Shown here piece by piece: positions 25,751 to 38,519 of a stretch of 64,000 bases of DNA (positions are counted from its first letter, which is position 1; each line of letters begins with the position of its first letter). Below the pieces are notes generated by a model. It saw only the letters and a list, made by a program, of their open reading frames with translations. It made no database searches and was not told the DNA's origin. The DNA is taken from NCBI GenBank assembly GCA_020061705.1, contig JAGUXT010000038.1:62001-126000 (forward strand), read 5' to 3'. A program made the translations under genes and the position numbers. The DNA is from Halothiobacillus sp. (GTDB lineage: Bacteria > Pseudomonadota > Gammaproteobacteria > Halothiobacillales > Halothiobacillaceae).

Positions 25751-27283
25751 ATGAAAACCATCCTGGTCGTTGACGATTCGAAAACCGCACGTTTGACCCT
25801 TAAAAGAAAACTTGACCTTATTCAGGACGTGCAGGTGGAAATGGCCGATTCGGGTGAATCCGCCGTTGAGTTACTAAGCCATAGCGCGCCACCAGATCTG
25901 ATTTTCATGGACGTGCTAATGGGCAATATGAGCGGCTACGAGGCGGCTGCGACGATACTCAAAAACCCTGCCATGGCAGATGTGCCCATTGTGATGTGTA
26001 CCTCCAAGGATGCGCAGGAAGATCGTGATGAAGCCGCTCGCAACGGCGCCAAAGGCTTCATTATCAAGCCAATCACCGATGAGGCATTCAATGAAGTTTG
26101 GCGTGATCTTGTACAGAATCGCGTTCGTCCCGAGCCAACTGAAGTGCAGGCCTCGCCCGTTACTCCCCCAGCAGTCACCGCCCCCACTGTCACAGAGGTT
26201 CCTGAAGCCATGCCGCAATTTGTTATTACCGCTGAACTGGAAGCCTTGGTACGTCAGATGGTCGAACAGTCCAATCTGCAACGCGCCGAAGAAGCCGCAG
26301 GCCAAGTGGTTCATGCCGCGCTGGGCGAGCATTTACATCAGGTCGAAGATATTCTGGAAGGAAAAATCAGCATTCTGACTTCGAGTCTGGCGGCACTGCA
26401 TTCCGCACAGGAGCAAGCACAAGCTGAATACCTAAGCGCTCTGGCCACCATGCCATCAGCAGAAAACCCTGTCGATAACGAGCGTATCTCGCAGCTTGTC
26501 ACACAGCAGCTCAAGGACTTTGAAGCTGAGGAACACTCCAAACGCGCCATTCATGAACTTGATTTTCAAACCAGACTTGAACAAAGCCTGCCACAACTTG
26601 CCGAGCAATATGCACAAAGCGTTGCAGAACGCATGGTTAATCAGGCTTTAGGCTCACACTTCGCCATGATGGAAGATCGGTTAAACGCTATCAATGTCGA
26701 GCTTGCCGCACTTAAATCCAACCCCGCTGTAGAATCCAAGGCAGCCGTATATGACGAGCACGCTGTACTTGCAGCGCTTGAAGCGCAACTTGAGCGCCGC
26801 ATGCATGAAACCTTACCCTCGCTGGTTGCGGCGCAAGCTGATACACACCTAAAGGCTCACATCCAAGCAAGTGATGAGAAATTCCAGAGCATTAAGCACG
26901 AGTTAAGTGCAGGTATCCAAGCTGTCTCGGATGCCCTTTCGTCCCAAAACATGCAGTATTCGCCAACCGCCATGCCGCAAACCTTACCAGATGAATGGAT
27001 GCAACAACTGCTGTCCAAACAGGATGAAATGCTGGAGCAACGCTTCAACGCCTGGAATGCGCAAATGGATGCTCACATCGCGCAGCAGGAGCACGCCATG
27101 TTCGAGCGCATTGACGAGAAATTGAACGAGATTTCACTACAGAGCACAGCAGCGCAGATTGCAGCCGAAAAACCTCACGCACACGCCGCCGTTGCACAAA
27201 AGCAAGACACGTCCAATTTCAAACTCGCTCTTGGCCTGGCTGCCTTGGGTGTGGTGCTTGCGCTGATTGCCCTGTTTAACTGA
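25751..27283 (+). CDS. response-regulator receiver with long coiled coil and C-terminal membrane anchor
   Basis: A 510-residue protein of unusual layout. Residues 1-120 are a CheY-like receiver with all key residues: acidic pair D8/D9, phospho-acceptor D54 (LIFMDVLMG), T84 and K106 (FIIKPI). A Pro/Thr/Val-rich linker (about 120-160) leads to some 320 residues of helical, Glu/Gln/Ala-rich sequence with heptad-like periodicity (about 165-480), and the protein ends with one hydrophobic segment (about 490-508), a tail anchor. There is no DNA-binding or enzymatic output domain. The start is ATG 25751; six bases of leader frame upstream are not needed. No histidine kinase gene is adjacent. It could be a phosphorylation-controlled membrane scaffold, which is inference. 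Confidence 0.75.
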   Translation: MKTILVVDDSKTARLTLKRKLDLIQDVQVEMADSGESAVELLSHSAPPDLIFMDVLMGNMSGYEAAATILKNPAMADVPIVMCTSKDAQEDRDEAARNGAKGFIIKPITDEAFNEVWRDLVQNRVRPEPTEVQASPVTPPAVTAPTVTEVPEAMPQFVITAELEALVRQMVEQSNLQRAEEAAGQVVHAALGEHLHQVEDILEGKISILTSSLAALHSAQEQAQAEYLSALATMPSAENPVDNERISQLVTQQLKDFEAEEHSKRAIHELDFQTRLEQSLPQLAEQYAQSVAERMVNQALGSHFAMMEDRLNAINVELAALKSNPAVESKAAVYDEHAVLAALEAQLERRMHETLPSLVAAQADTHLKAHIQASDEKFQSIKHELSAGIQAVSDALSSQNMQYSPTAMPQTLPDEWMQQLLSKQDEMLEQRFNAWNAQMDAHIAQQEHAMFERIDEKLNEISLQSTAAQIAAEKPHAHAAVAQKQDTSNFKLALGLAALGVVLALIALFN

Positions 27284-27436
27284 TTCAATATTGGCCAAGG
27301 ATGGCCATGGCGTTGGAGTAAGCTCCAATTACAGCACTCAAAACCACCGAAAATGCTAGCACAGCTCGCCTATGCTGGGCATTCACGGTTGTTTTCGTTT
27401 GCACTGTAGCCGTTGATTTGGATTTCGAACGCATTC

Positions 27437-28201
27437 TTAACGCGTAGAACGTTGCTCCAACACCTGTTGAATCAGACTTCGCACCTTGCGCATTCCGTCT
27501 TTCAATGTGGCATCAATCTCATCCATGGTGATGATTTTATCGTCATTTTTTCCTGCGGCCCAGTTAGCAATCACTGTCAGGTGGGCATATTCCACACCCA
27601 ACTCGCGCGCCAAACTAGCTTCAGGCATACCAGTCATACCCACGATGTCGCAACCGTCGCGCTCCAGGCGCATGATTTCGGCCTTGGACTCCAAACGCGG
27701 CCCTTGGGTACAGGCATAGACACCGCCCTCAACCACGTCCAGCGACAACACATTAGCCGCATGAGCCAGTTCATGACGTAAAGACTCACTGTATGGGTAA
27801 GTAAAATCGATATGCGTTACAGAATCCAGCGTTCCTTCGAAAAAGGTGTGCTCACGTCCATAGGAATAATCAATTACCTGATCGGGGATACAGAGTACCG
27901 ACGGCCCCATGTGCGACGTTATTCCACCCACCGCAGCCACAGCAATAATCTGACTTACACCCGCTTCCCTAAGCGCCCATAGATTGGCCCGATAATTGAT
28001 CTGGTGGGGCGGTATACGGTGTGAATGCCCATGACGTGCGAAAAATACAACCTCACTACCACCTAATAAACCAAATGTAAGAGGTGCGGATGGCTCGCCA
28101 AAGGGCGTATTCACTACCTGATGGCGAGTGATTTCAAGATTTTTCAAATTCCCCAAACCGGTGCCACCGATAATCGCCAGCAGATTCTTATTATTCGTCA
28201 T
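27437..28201 (-). CDS. S-methyl-5'-thioinosine / methylthioadenosine phosphorylase
   Basis: A 254-residue nucleoside phosphorylase of the MTAP/PNP class II family: AIIGGTGL near residues 9-16 binds phosphate, with FFARHGHSHRIPPHQINYRANLWAL and the late IVGMTGMPEASLARELGVEYAHL. In Pseudomonas the homologue next to nagZ (PA3004) acts on methylthioinosine; here too the gene follows hpt and nagZ on the same strand, so that activity is plausible. It recycles the by-product of polyamine synthesis, giving hypoxanthine that the neighbouring Hpt can salvage. The adenine-specific alternative (MTAP) cannot be excluded without the substrate-site residues compared. Confidence 0.85.
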   Translation of the reverse strand: MTNNKNLLAIIGGTGLGNLKNLEITRHQVVNTPFGEPSAPLTFGLLGGSEVVFFARHGHSHRIPPHQINYRANLWALREAGVSQIIAVAAVGGITSHMGPSVLCIPDQVIDYSYGREHTFFEGTLDSVTHIDFTYPYSESLRHELAHAANVLSLDVVEGGVYACTQGPRLESKAEIMRLERDGCDIVGMTGMPEASLARELGVEYAHLTVIANWAAGKNDDKIITMDEIDATLKDGMRKVRSLIQQVLEQRSTR

Positions 28202-28243
28202 CTAAGTTATTCCTTCATTCAACCTGCTTGAGACCCAACCCGT

Positions 28244-28810
28244 TCAATCCAGTGTTTCGGTCAGCGCATAAATACCGTTCAAATTACGAAAATAACCACG
28301 ATAATCCATACCCTCGCCGACCAAAAACCGATCTTCCACAATCACTCCCACATAATCCGGCCTAAAGTCACTCACCTTACGTGCATGATTTTTGTCCACC
28401 GCAACCACACTACGCACCGAGGCGGCTCCATCACGCAAACATGACTCGGTAATTTCTTTTAAAGTGATTCCTTCGTCATAAATATCATCGACGATCAGAA
28501 CATGCCGCTTGGCAAGTGAGTGACGTGGACGCACCAACCAATGCAACACCCCGCCCTGCGTCGCCTCGCCGTAGCGTGAAACATGCAGGTAATCCAGCTC
28601 CATTGGGTAATGCAGACGACTCAATAATTTACCCGCTGCCACCAAACCACCGCTCATCACCACCAACACCAGCGGCACCTGATCCTGGATCTGCGCCAAC
28701 CAGTCCTGCTCAATGGCAGCCGCCAATCGCGCATATGCCGCATTCATCGACTCGCTGCTCACCAGGCAATCAGCACTCGCCAAAAGCGCGTTTAATTGTG
28801 AAGCCTGCAT
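28244..28810 (-). CDS. hpt: hypoxanthine/guanine phosphoribosyltransferase-like
   Basis: A 188-residue type I phosphoribosyltransferase. The PRPP-binding loop VLIVDDIYDEGITLKEI (about 101-117) is intact, with an N-terminal VVMSGGLVAAGKLLSRL and C-terminal FLVGEGMDYRGYFRNL, as in hypoxanthine-guanine PRTases. It would convert hypoxanthine or guanine with PRPP to IMP or GMP. A longer frame runs to 29062 inside nagZ, but the ATG at 28810, 14 bases after nagZ ends, gives the family N-terminus. It lies 42 bases before the thioinosine phosphorylase gene, whose product, hypoxanthine, would be its substrate. Confidence 0.85.
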   Translation of the reverse strand: MQASQLNALLASADCLVSSESMNAAYARLAAAIEQDWLAQIQDQVPLVLVVMSGGLVAAGKLLSRLHYPMELDYLHVSRYGEATQGGVLHWLVRPRHSLAKRHVLIVDDIYDEGITLKEITESCLRDGAASVRSVVAVDKNHARKVSDFRPDYVGVIVEDRFLVGEGMDYRGYFRNLNGIYALTETLD

Positions 28811-28823
28811 CTTAAAACCTCTC

Positions 28824-29843
28824 TCAGGCAAGCGCCTGCATACGCGCCCACGTGGACTGATAGCGTGCCGACGCACGCAATTCGTGCAGCGGGACAAGGC
28901 GAGTCGTCGCACGCATGGCAAGTAAACGCACCTCACGTTCTGCATCATGAGGCGCTTCCAAAACCTCCAAAACATCAGCCACATCCTGTGGACGATTACA
29001 CAGTAGCAGCATGTCACAACCTGCCTCAAGCGCCATATTGACCCGAGCCACTGGCTCGGCAATGCGGGTGGCGGCCACCATGCTCAAATCGTCAGTAAAC
29101 ACTGCACCCGCAAAACCATAACGCTCACGCAGCAACTCGCGCACCCACGCACGGGAAAAACCTGCGGGAAGTTCATCCACCGCCGGATAAATCACATGCG
29201 CCATCATCATGCCGGGCATACCTGCGTCAATCAGCTGGCGAAACGGTTGCAAATCACGGGCTTCAATCTCATGCAGTGCGCGCGCATCGACCGGAAACTC
29301 AAGATGAGAGTCCTCGGCCACCGAGCCATGCCCCGGAAAATGTTTGCCCACCGCCGCCATGCCCGCATCACGCATCCCCAGCATCCACGCCTCACCCAAA
29401 GCTGCAATAGCCTCGGGTGCTTCATGCAGCGCACGATTACCAATCACCCGGCTCAGCGGCCCGCCCAAATCAAGCACGGGCGCAAAACTCAAATCAATAT
29501 CAAAGGCACGCAATTCCGCCGCCAGCAGCCACGCCCAATCGCGGGCAAGCAGCAAGGCATCCGCACGATCCTGATCGTAAAGTTCGCCCAAACGCGCCGC
29601 TGGCGGTATCTGCGTAAACCCTTCGCGGAAACGCTGCACACGCCCGCCTTCATGATCGACACTAATCAGTAACTCCGGGCGAAGCGCACGCACCTCGGTA
29701 ATCAGCGCAAGCAACTGCGCGGGACTCTGATAATTACGTGCAAACAGAATCAGACCACCCACTTGAGGATGCAGCAGGCGCTCGGCCTCATCATCCTGTA
29801 TTTGCAGTCCCTGGATGTCGATCATCAAGCAACCCAGTGCCAT
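28824..29843 (-). CDS. nagZ: beta-N-acetylhexosaminidase (muropeptide recycling)
   Basis: NagZ is a cytoplasmic glycoside hydrolase family 3 enzyme that removes N-acetylglucosamine from anhydro-muropeptides during peptidoglycan recycling. The 339 residues match the family; motifs are LISVDHEGGRVQRFREGFTQIP (split), AVGKHFPGHGSV (catalytic His loop) and FAGAVFTDDLSM with the nucleophile Asp. There is no signal peptide, as expected. The ATG shares one base with the stop of the PDC-sensor gene (TAATG), so the pair is coupled. The order nagZ-hpt-phosphorylase is known from pseudomonads. Confidence 0.94.
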   Translation of the reverse strand: MALGCLMIDIQGLQIQDDEAERLLHPQVGGLILFARNYQSPAQLLALITEVRALRPELLISVDHEGGRVQRFREGFTQIPPAARLGELYDQDRADALLLARDWAWLLAAELRAFDIDLSFAPVLDLGGPLSRVIGNRALHEAPEAIAALGEAWMLGMRDAGMAAVGKHFPGHGSVAEDSHLEFPVDARALHEIEARDLQPFRQLIDAGMPGMMMAHVIYPAVDELPAGFSRAWVRELLRERYGFAGAVFTDDLSMVAATRIAEPVARVNMALEAGCDMLLLCNRPQDVADVLEVLEAPHDAEREVRLLAMRATTRLVPLHELRASARYQSTWARMQALA

Positions 29844-30832
29844 TAGCGCTCAATCTCCATATGATTCTTTTCTGCCTGGGTTATTTTACGTGCACTCACC
29901 AAATTTGCCTCGGCACGCGCACCCAAGTAAACGTATACACCCAAGGCAATCGTCAAGAGCGCCGCAGAAAACATTACAAACGATGCCTCATACAGATGAT
30001 CGGCCGCTCCCATGGCAGATTTAAACATCAGCAATAACCCTTCAATCGAGACCGCAATAATGATCGAAGCCAAAAAGCGCGTGGTGGTGCGCCGGGTTGC
30101 GCTGTGTCGGAACACATCCTTGTGCATCAGTACTTCTTCTTCCAGCGTTGTCTTGGCCAAATCAAAAATCGCCATCGCCAAGGTAATCACGATAATGATG
30201 CTAAACGGGCGCAACTTGTCGGTTTCAGTTTCAATTGGATGAATCAAGGCCTGCGCCAAATCAGACAGCGCATTGAACATCAACACCGCCACCACCCCCA
30301 GTAAGCTCAAACCCAACAAGGCATACATACCTTTGAATAACGGCTCAAACCGGCGGCGCTGGGTATCGCCCATTAAAAAGCTTACCAAGGCTTCCAGGCT
30401 AGCATCCAAAACCAGATAACAACTCACACCCTCTGCGCAATGGATTGGCATCGCCGTCGTTAGACACAAGCTGCTATCCGCGCTAGACAAATAGGGTTCG
30501 GTAACAATGACCCCTTGATGCGCGTGAACCTGCTGAAAATACGGACGGTGACGGCGATCACGCCCCAAGCCAACGTCATGCTCACTACTAACCTCGCCAC
30601 CTTTCATGGTGGAGAATTCACTGATTTGCATACCCTGGTCATTCAACATATACAGAACTTTAACGAAAGGATAACGCTCGCAAATCGAAACCATCGTTTG
30701 ACGTTGCCCGTCCTGATCGTGGATTAAATCAATGTCGGCAATGCCGGTCACAATCGACTTCAAAAGCTCACGAATGGGCGTGCGGAATTCGTGATATCGC
30801 TCAATCACCGAGAGATAGCTCATTTCGGTCAT
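29843..30832 (-). CDS. PDC/Cache-type sensor protein with C-terminal membrane segments, no output domain
   Basis: A 329-residue protein with an N-terminal PDC-like (Cache) sensory domain (about 1-165: IVTGIADIDLIHDQDG, FVKVLYMLNDQGMQIS, RHRPYFQQVHAHQGVIVTEPYLSS, TTAMPI), followed by about four membrane segments (about 170-195, 210-230, 260-280, 290-315). Unusually the sensory domain precedes all membrane segments, with no N-terminal anchor or signal visible, so its side of the membrane is unclear. There is no kinase, GGDEF or methyl-accepting domain. The start ATG 30832 has GAGG eight bases upstream. The stop overlaps nagZ by one base. Function is unknown. Confidence 0.65.
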   Translation of the reverse strand: MTEMSYLSVIERYHEFRTPIRELLKSIVTGIADIDLIHDQDGQRQTMVSICERYPFVKVLYMLNDQGMQISEFSTMKGGEVSSEHDVGLGRDRRHRPYFQQVHAHQGVIVTEPYLSSADSSLCLTTAMPIHCAEGVSCYLVLDASLEALVSFLMGDTQRRRFEPLFKGMYALLGLSLLGVVAVLMFNALSDLAQALIHPIETETDKLRPFSIIIVITLAMAIFDLAKTTLEEEVLMHKDVFRHSATRRTTTRFLASIIIAVSIEGLLLMFKSAMGAADHLYEASFVMFSAALLTIALGVYVYLGARAEANLVSARKITQAEKNHMEIER

Positions 30833-31053
30833 GATATTTACCTCATTCAACAAAAAAGGCGCACCAAGCGGCGCGCCAAACAGGAGGAGTCAACGGCACC
30901 CACGCAGGAGAGACACTGTATGGGCAATTTGTGATATGCAAAATACGTTCCACATAATAAATAACCTTTTTAATCAGAATGTTAGATTAAAAGCATAGGT
31001 TGAAACATCACAAAAAATCACACACGCGCACATCTTTGATGCAAGAAAGATCG

Positions 31054-31090
31054 GCTAGCAGCCTGACGGACTTGAGACGATCTGGCTGCA
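31054..31090. repeat. REP-like palindromic repeat, copy 2
   Basis: GCTAGCAGCC... to ...TGGCTGCA lies in the 275-bp gap between the ispF stop and the PDC-sensor gene. It matches the reverse complement of 7974-8006 at 31 of 33 positions. The remainder of the gap shows no gene; the region next to it is AT-rich. Confidence 0.65.
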
Positions 31091-31107
31091 TAATGACAAA
31101 CAGGTTC

Positions 31108-31614
31108 TTAGGCATTAGCTGCAAGCAACACCACAGCCTGCGCCACGATGCCCTCCTCGCGCCCGACAAATCCCAGACGCTCACTCGTCGTCGCCTTGAT
31201 ACTGAGCTGATTCACACCCACACCCATATCATCGGCCAGACAGGCCAACATCTGCGGAATATGCACCGCCACGCGCGGCGCCTGTGCCAACAAGGTCATG
31301 TCCGCATTGACCACCACCCACGCGCGCCCCGCCAAAAGCTGCATCACATGGCGCAACAGGACACGACTATCGACTCCGCGATAGACCGGGTCGGTATCAG
31401 GAAAATGATGGCCAATATCCCCAAGCCCCGCTGCACCAAGTAAAGCATCACACAGCGCGTGAATCAGTACGTCACCATCGGAATGTGCCAATAGCCCCTG
31501 CGTGTGTGGAATACGCACACCACCAAGCACGACATGGTCGCCCGCAGTGAACGCGTGCACATCGACGCCTTGTCCAATGCGCAATTTGGGCAATGAATGA
31601 ATCACTGGATTCAT
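31108..31614 (-). CDS. ispF: 2-C-methyl-D-erythritol 2,4-cyclodiphosphate synthase
   Basis: IspF forms the cyclodiphosphate in the non-mevalonate isoprenoid pathway. The 168 residues include RIGQGVDVHAF (zinc-binding Asp/His), LLAHSDGDVLIHALCDALLGA (zinc His and substrate loop), HFPDTDPVYRGVDS, and a C-terminal SIKATTSERLGFVGREEGI. All family motifs are intact. It overlaps ispD by four bases, the usual ispDF coupling, and closes the operon pyrG-kdsA-eno-ftsB-ispD-ispF. A trimer with zinc is expected from the family. Confidence 0.96.
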   Translation of the reverse strand: MNPVIHSLPKLRIGQGVDVHAFTAGDHVVLGGVRIPHTQGLLAHSDGDVLIHALCDALLGAAGLGDIGHHFPDTDPVYRGVDSRVLLRHVMQLLAGRAWVVVNADMTLLAQAPRVAVHIPQMLACLADDMGVGVNQLSIKATTSERLGFVGREEGIVAQAVVLLAANA

Positions 31615-32330
31615 AGCGCGACCTCACGTTGTTGCAAATAAAATTCAGCCAAGGCCAAATCTTCCGGGCGCGTTATTTTGATGTTGTCAGCATGCCCTTC
31701 AATCAAACGTGGCACACGCCCCGCAAACTCAATGGCCGAGGATTCGTCGGTGACTGACACCCCTTGATCCAAAGCACGCTGCAAACTTGACTGCAGGTGC
31801 TGAAGACGAAACATCTGCGGCGTAAGTGCATGCCACAAACCCGCGCGTGGCTCTGTACGCACAATCAGGCCGACATCATCCGCACGCTTCATGGTGTCGC
31901 GCACAGGCACGCCAAGCAAACCACCCACAGGATCATCGTGCAAGCGTGCAAGAAGCAGATCGATGTCCTCACGACGAACACAAGGCCGCGCCGCGTCATG
32001 CACCAGAACCCAAGGGTCGTGGGCCCCAATTTGCATCAATGCAGCAAGAAAATTCAGCGCGTTTAGGACAGAATGCGCGCGATCCTCACCACCTGGCACA
32101 CAATGCAGCGGAACACTGGATTGCAGCTCAAGCTCTGGCCAGTAGGCATCCTCCAGCGCCACAGCGACGACAATGCCGCACACCAATGGATGATGCGAAA
32201 AGCTGTTCACACTGTGCTCCAACACCGTGCGTCCTGCGAGTGAAAGGTATTGCTTCGGGCGGTCGGCCACCATACGAGCGCCTACACCTGCTGCCGGAAT
32301 GACGACCCAAACCGGCTCCATCTCAGTCAT
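31611..32330 (-). CDS. ispD: 2-C-methyl-D-erythritol 4-phosphate cytidylyltransferase
   Basis: IspD couples MEP to CTP in the isoprenoid pathway. In 239 residues one sees VVIPAAGVGARMVADRPKQYL (nucleotide loop), the VHDAARPCV motif, and the C-terminal TRPEDLALAEFYL. The gene overlaps ftsB by eight bases upstream and ispF by four downstream. Gene order ftsB-ispD-ispF is widely conserved in Gammaproteobacteria. No unusual residue was noticed. Confidence 0.95.
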   Translation of the reverse strand: MTEMEPVWVVIPAAGVGARMVADRPKQYLSLAGRTVLEHSVNSFSHHPLVCGIVVAVALEDAYWPELELQSSVPLHCVPGGEDRAHSVLNALNFLAALMQIGAHDPWVLVHDAARPCVRREDIDLLLARLHDDPVGGLLGVPVRDTMKRADDVGLIVRTEPRAGLWHALTPQMFRLQHLQSSLQRALDQGVSVTDESSAIEFAGRVPRLIEGHADNIKITRPEDLALAEFYLQQREVAL

Positions 32331-32688
32331 TTATGGCATTTCCAGATGGCTTGCTCACAGCAGGTGGGGCATCGTTGGTTGGCTGAAGGGACGCGGGGGC
32401 TGGTTTAAACTTATCCGGCTGAATAATTTGAAAATACACATCCCCCTGACGCACTAGACCCAAATCGACGCGCGCCCGCTCCTCAATTGCATCCAAACCC
32501 GTTTTCAAGTCGAGCACTTCGGCCTCCATCGTGGCATTCGATTGCTGTAATTTTTCGTTTTCGCTCATTTGCAGTTCAAATTTTTCACGCACTGCTTGCG
32601 CACGCGGCCAGCTGCCTTCTCCAAACCACAGGTGGTATTGCAGGGCAGCAAACAACAGTGCAAGCAGGACAATAACGATTTTCAGCAT
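32323..32688 (-). CDS. ftsB: cell division protein FtsB
   Basis: A small bitopic divisome protein, 121 residues: N-terminal membrane helix (about 2-20, VIVLLALLFAALQYHLWFG), then a leucine-zipper coiled coil (about 28-70), and a C-terminal region with LVRQGDVYFQII. FtsB pairs with FtsL and FtsQ in the periplasm. The sequence fits the family well, though the Pro-rich tail (after about 95) is longer than in E. coli (103 residues). It lies 131 bases downstream of eno and overlaps ispD. Confidence 0.92.
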   Translation of the reverse strand: MLKIVIVLLALLFAALQYHLWFGEGSWPRAQAVREKFELQMSENEKLQQSNATMEAEVLDLKTGLDAIEERARVDLGLVRQGDVYFQIIQPDKFKPAPASLQPTNDAPPAVSKPSGNAIND

Positions 32689-32819
32689 GGATGCATCAAA
32701 CGCGGCGAATCTCTTAAAAGGTCAAGGCCGAAGTACCAGGGTGGTATTCGGCCTTGAAGTACAAAGCTAAGACCTTGTATCAGGAACGAAGATTTGACTC
32801 AACTCAAACCTTTCGCGGA

Positions 32820-34112
<1,293 letters not shown>

Positions 34113-34176
34113 TCAAAAATAAGCGTAATCGCGGATTAGGTGTGCAAATGGATTGAAACATGCACACATCAAATGG

Positions 34177-36741
<2,565 letters not shown>

Positions 36742-36876
36742 GGCGTGACTGCTACTGGAAAGGCTTTGGAGGATACATGAAAACCCCTATGCCCCTCAAA
36801 TCATACGTCTGTTTTAGTGGGCTAACGGCTGATAGGATGCGCGCCTACGCATTCATTACGTCACGAGGATTTGAGC

Positions 36877-38388
36877 ATGGATTTCAGCATTCACCATACC
36901 GCGAGCCCCCTGACTGAAGCCTTCGCAGACTTACGTTCAGACTGCCTCGTCGTGGGTGTCTACCCAAACGGTGAGTTCACGCCTTCGGCAGCGGCCTTGG
37001 ATCATTTAAGCGGTGGGCTGCTTACCCGCTTAACCCAACGTGGTGATCTTGAAATGACGGCAGGCAAAACCCTGCTCATCCCATCTGTGTCGGGCTTGGT
37101 TAAAGCCGAGCGCGTCCTGCTGGTCTGCGTGGGCGCGGCGGAAGAGCTCAAACCGAAGCGTTGGAAGAGCCTGTTTTCCGAGAGCATGAACGCCCTGCAA
37201 CAACGCGGAATTCAGCGCGTTGATTTCACCCTGCTTGAAGCCGCGCCCCAAGGCATGAGCAAGGATCAGGCTCTGCGTCATGCCGTCCTTGCCCTGGATG
37301 AAGCCAGTTATCGCTTTTTGGACTTCAAAAGCGACAAAACCAGCGGACTGCCCAGCGTGCAACATGCCGCGTTCCTCGCACCTGCTGATGACGAAAACAC
37401 ATTGGAACAGGCACTTCAACAAGCCCAAGCCATCGCTTCCGGCATTGAACTGACCAAAAACCTCGCCAATACGCCGGGCAATGTATGTACACCAAGCTTC
37501 TTGGCTGAAACTGCGCAGCAACTCGCCGCGCAGAGCAGCCTGCTTGATGTCGAAATTCTTGAACGCGAAACCATGCAGCAACTCGGCATGGGCTCGCTGC
37601 TTTCCGTCGCCCAAGGCAGCGACCAGCCGCCGAAATTCATCATTCTTAACTACCGCAATGCAGCCGACGATACTGCGACGGTGGTGCTGGTCGGCAAGGG
37701 CGTGACCTTCGACTCCGGCGGCATTTCGCTCAAGCCGGGCGAAAAAATGGACGAAATGAAATACGACATGGGCGGAGCCGCCGCTGTGCTCGGCATCTTC
37801 AAGGCTGTGGCGGCCATGCGCCTGCCGATCAACCTGGTCGGCCTGATTCCCAGTGTGGAAAACATGCCCTCCGGCGGCGCGCTCAAACCGGGCGACATCG
37901 TCACCTCCATGTCCGGCCAGACGATCGAAGTACTTAACACCGATGCAGAAGGTCGTCTGATTTTGTGTGATGCACTGACCTATGCCGAACGTTTCAACCC
38001 TGCGGCGGTCATTGATATGGCCACCCTCACCGGAGCAGTCATTATCGCCTTGGCGCGCGCGCCTTCCGGACTGTTGGGCAACAACGCCGAATTGCTGCAA
38101 TCCATCCTCCAGGCGGGCGAAACCAGCGGTGACCGCGCATGGGAACTGCCCTTGTGGGACGACTACCAAGACCTGCTCAAGTCCAACTTCGCCGACATGG
38201 CCAATATCGGCGGACGCGAAGGCGGCACAATCACCGCAGCAGCCTTCCTGTCACGCTTTACCAAAGCCTACCCCTGGGCGCATCTGGATATCGCCGGAAC
38301 GGCGTGGAATAGCGGCGATAAAAAAGGCGCGACCGGCCGACCTGTGCCACTTGTCATGGAGTGGTTGATGACGCGGGTTAACAATTAA
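36877..38388 (+). CDS. pepA: leucyl aminopeptidase (PepA)
   Basis: A 503-residue M17 metallo-aminopeptidase. The two-metal active site is visible: VGKGVTFDSGGISLKPGEKM (Lys/Asp), MGGAAAVLG, and NTDAEGRLILCDAL (Asp, Glu and Arg). The C-terminus GTAWNSGDKKGATGRPVPLV is also typical. In E. coli PepA is also a DNA-binding factor in cer and carAB regulation. The ATG at 36877 follows GAGGA; an in-frame TTG two codons earlier is less likely. In many relatives holC and valS follow pepA; here the restriction-modification genes intervene. Confidence 0.96.
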   Translation: MDFSIHHTASPLTEAFADLRSDCLVVGVYPNGEFTPSAAALDHLSGGLLTRLTQRGDLEMTAGKTLLIPSVSGLVKAERVLLVCVGAAEELKPKRWKSLFSESMNALQQRGIQRVDFTLLEAAPQGMSKDQALRHAVLALDEASYRFLDFKSDKTSGLPSVQHAAFLAPADDENTLEQALQQAQAIASGIELTKNLANTPGNVCTPSFLAETAQQLAAQSSLLDVEILERETMQQLGMGSLLSVAQGSDQPPKFIILNYRNAADDTATVVLVGKGVTFDSGGISLKPGEKMDEMKYDMGGAAAVLGIFKAVAAMRLPINLVGLIPSVENMPSGGALKPGDIVTSMSGQTIEVLNTDAEGRLILCDALTYAERFNPAAVIDMATLTGAVIIALARAPSGLLGNNAELLQSILQAGETSGDRAWELPLWDDYQDLLKSNFADMANIGGREGGTITAAAFLSRFTKAYPWAHLDIAGTAWNSGDKKGATGRPVPLVMEWLMTRVNN

Positions 38389-38519
38389 GGTACAACCGGG
38401 TCGATATTTTCATAATCTTCGCGAAAGTTTCTTATCGTGAAAATCTATAAAGTGAACAATTAATTATTTTTAGCACGTTAACAATCATCCTTACCCAGCG
38501 GCAATGTCACATTAAATTT

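Noticed and set aside
27284-27436. Small hairpin TTGGAG-TAAG-CTCCAA near 27313 as a terminator
   Set aside because: Short stem with no T tract in either direction; the convergent location alone is not enough.
37030-38169. 379-codon frame opposite pepA
   Set aside because: Shadow of pepA caused by codon bias; the protein has no recognisable feature.
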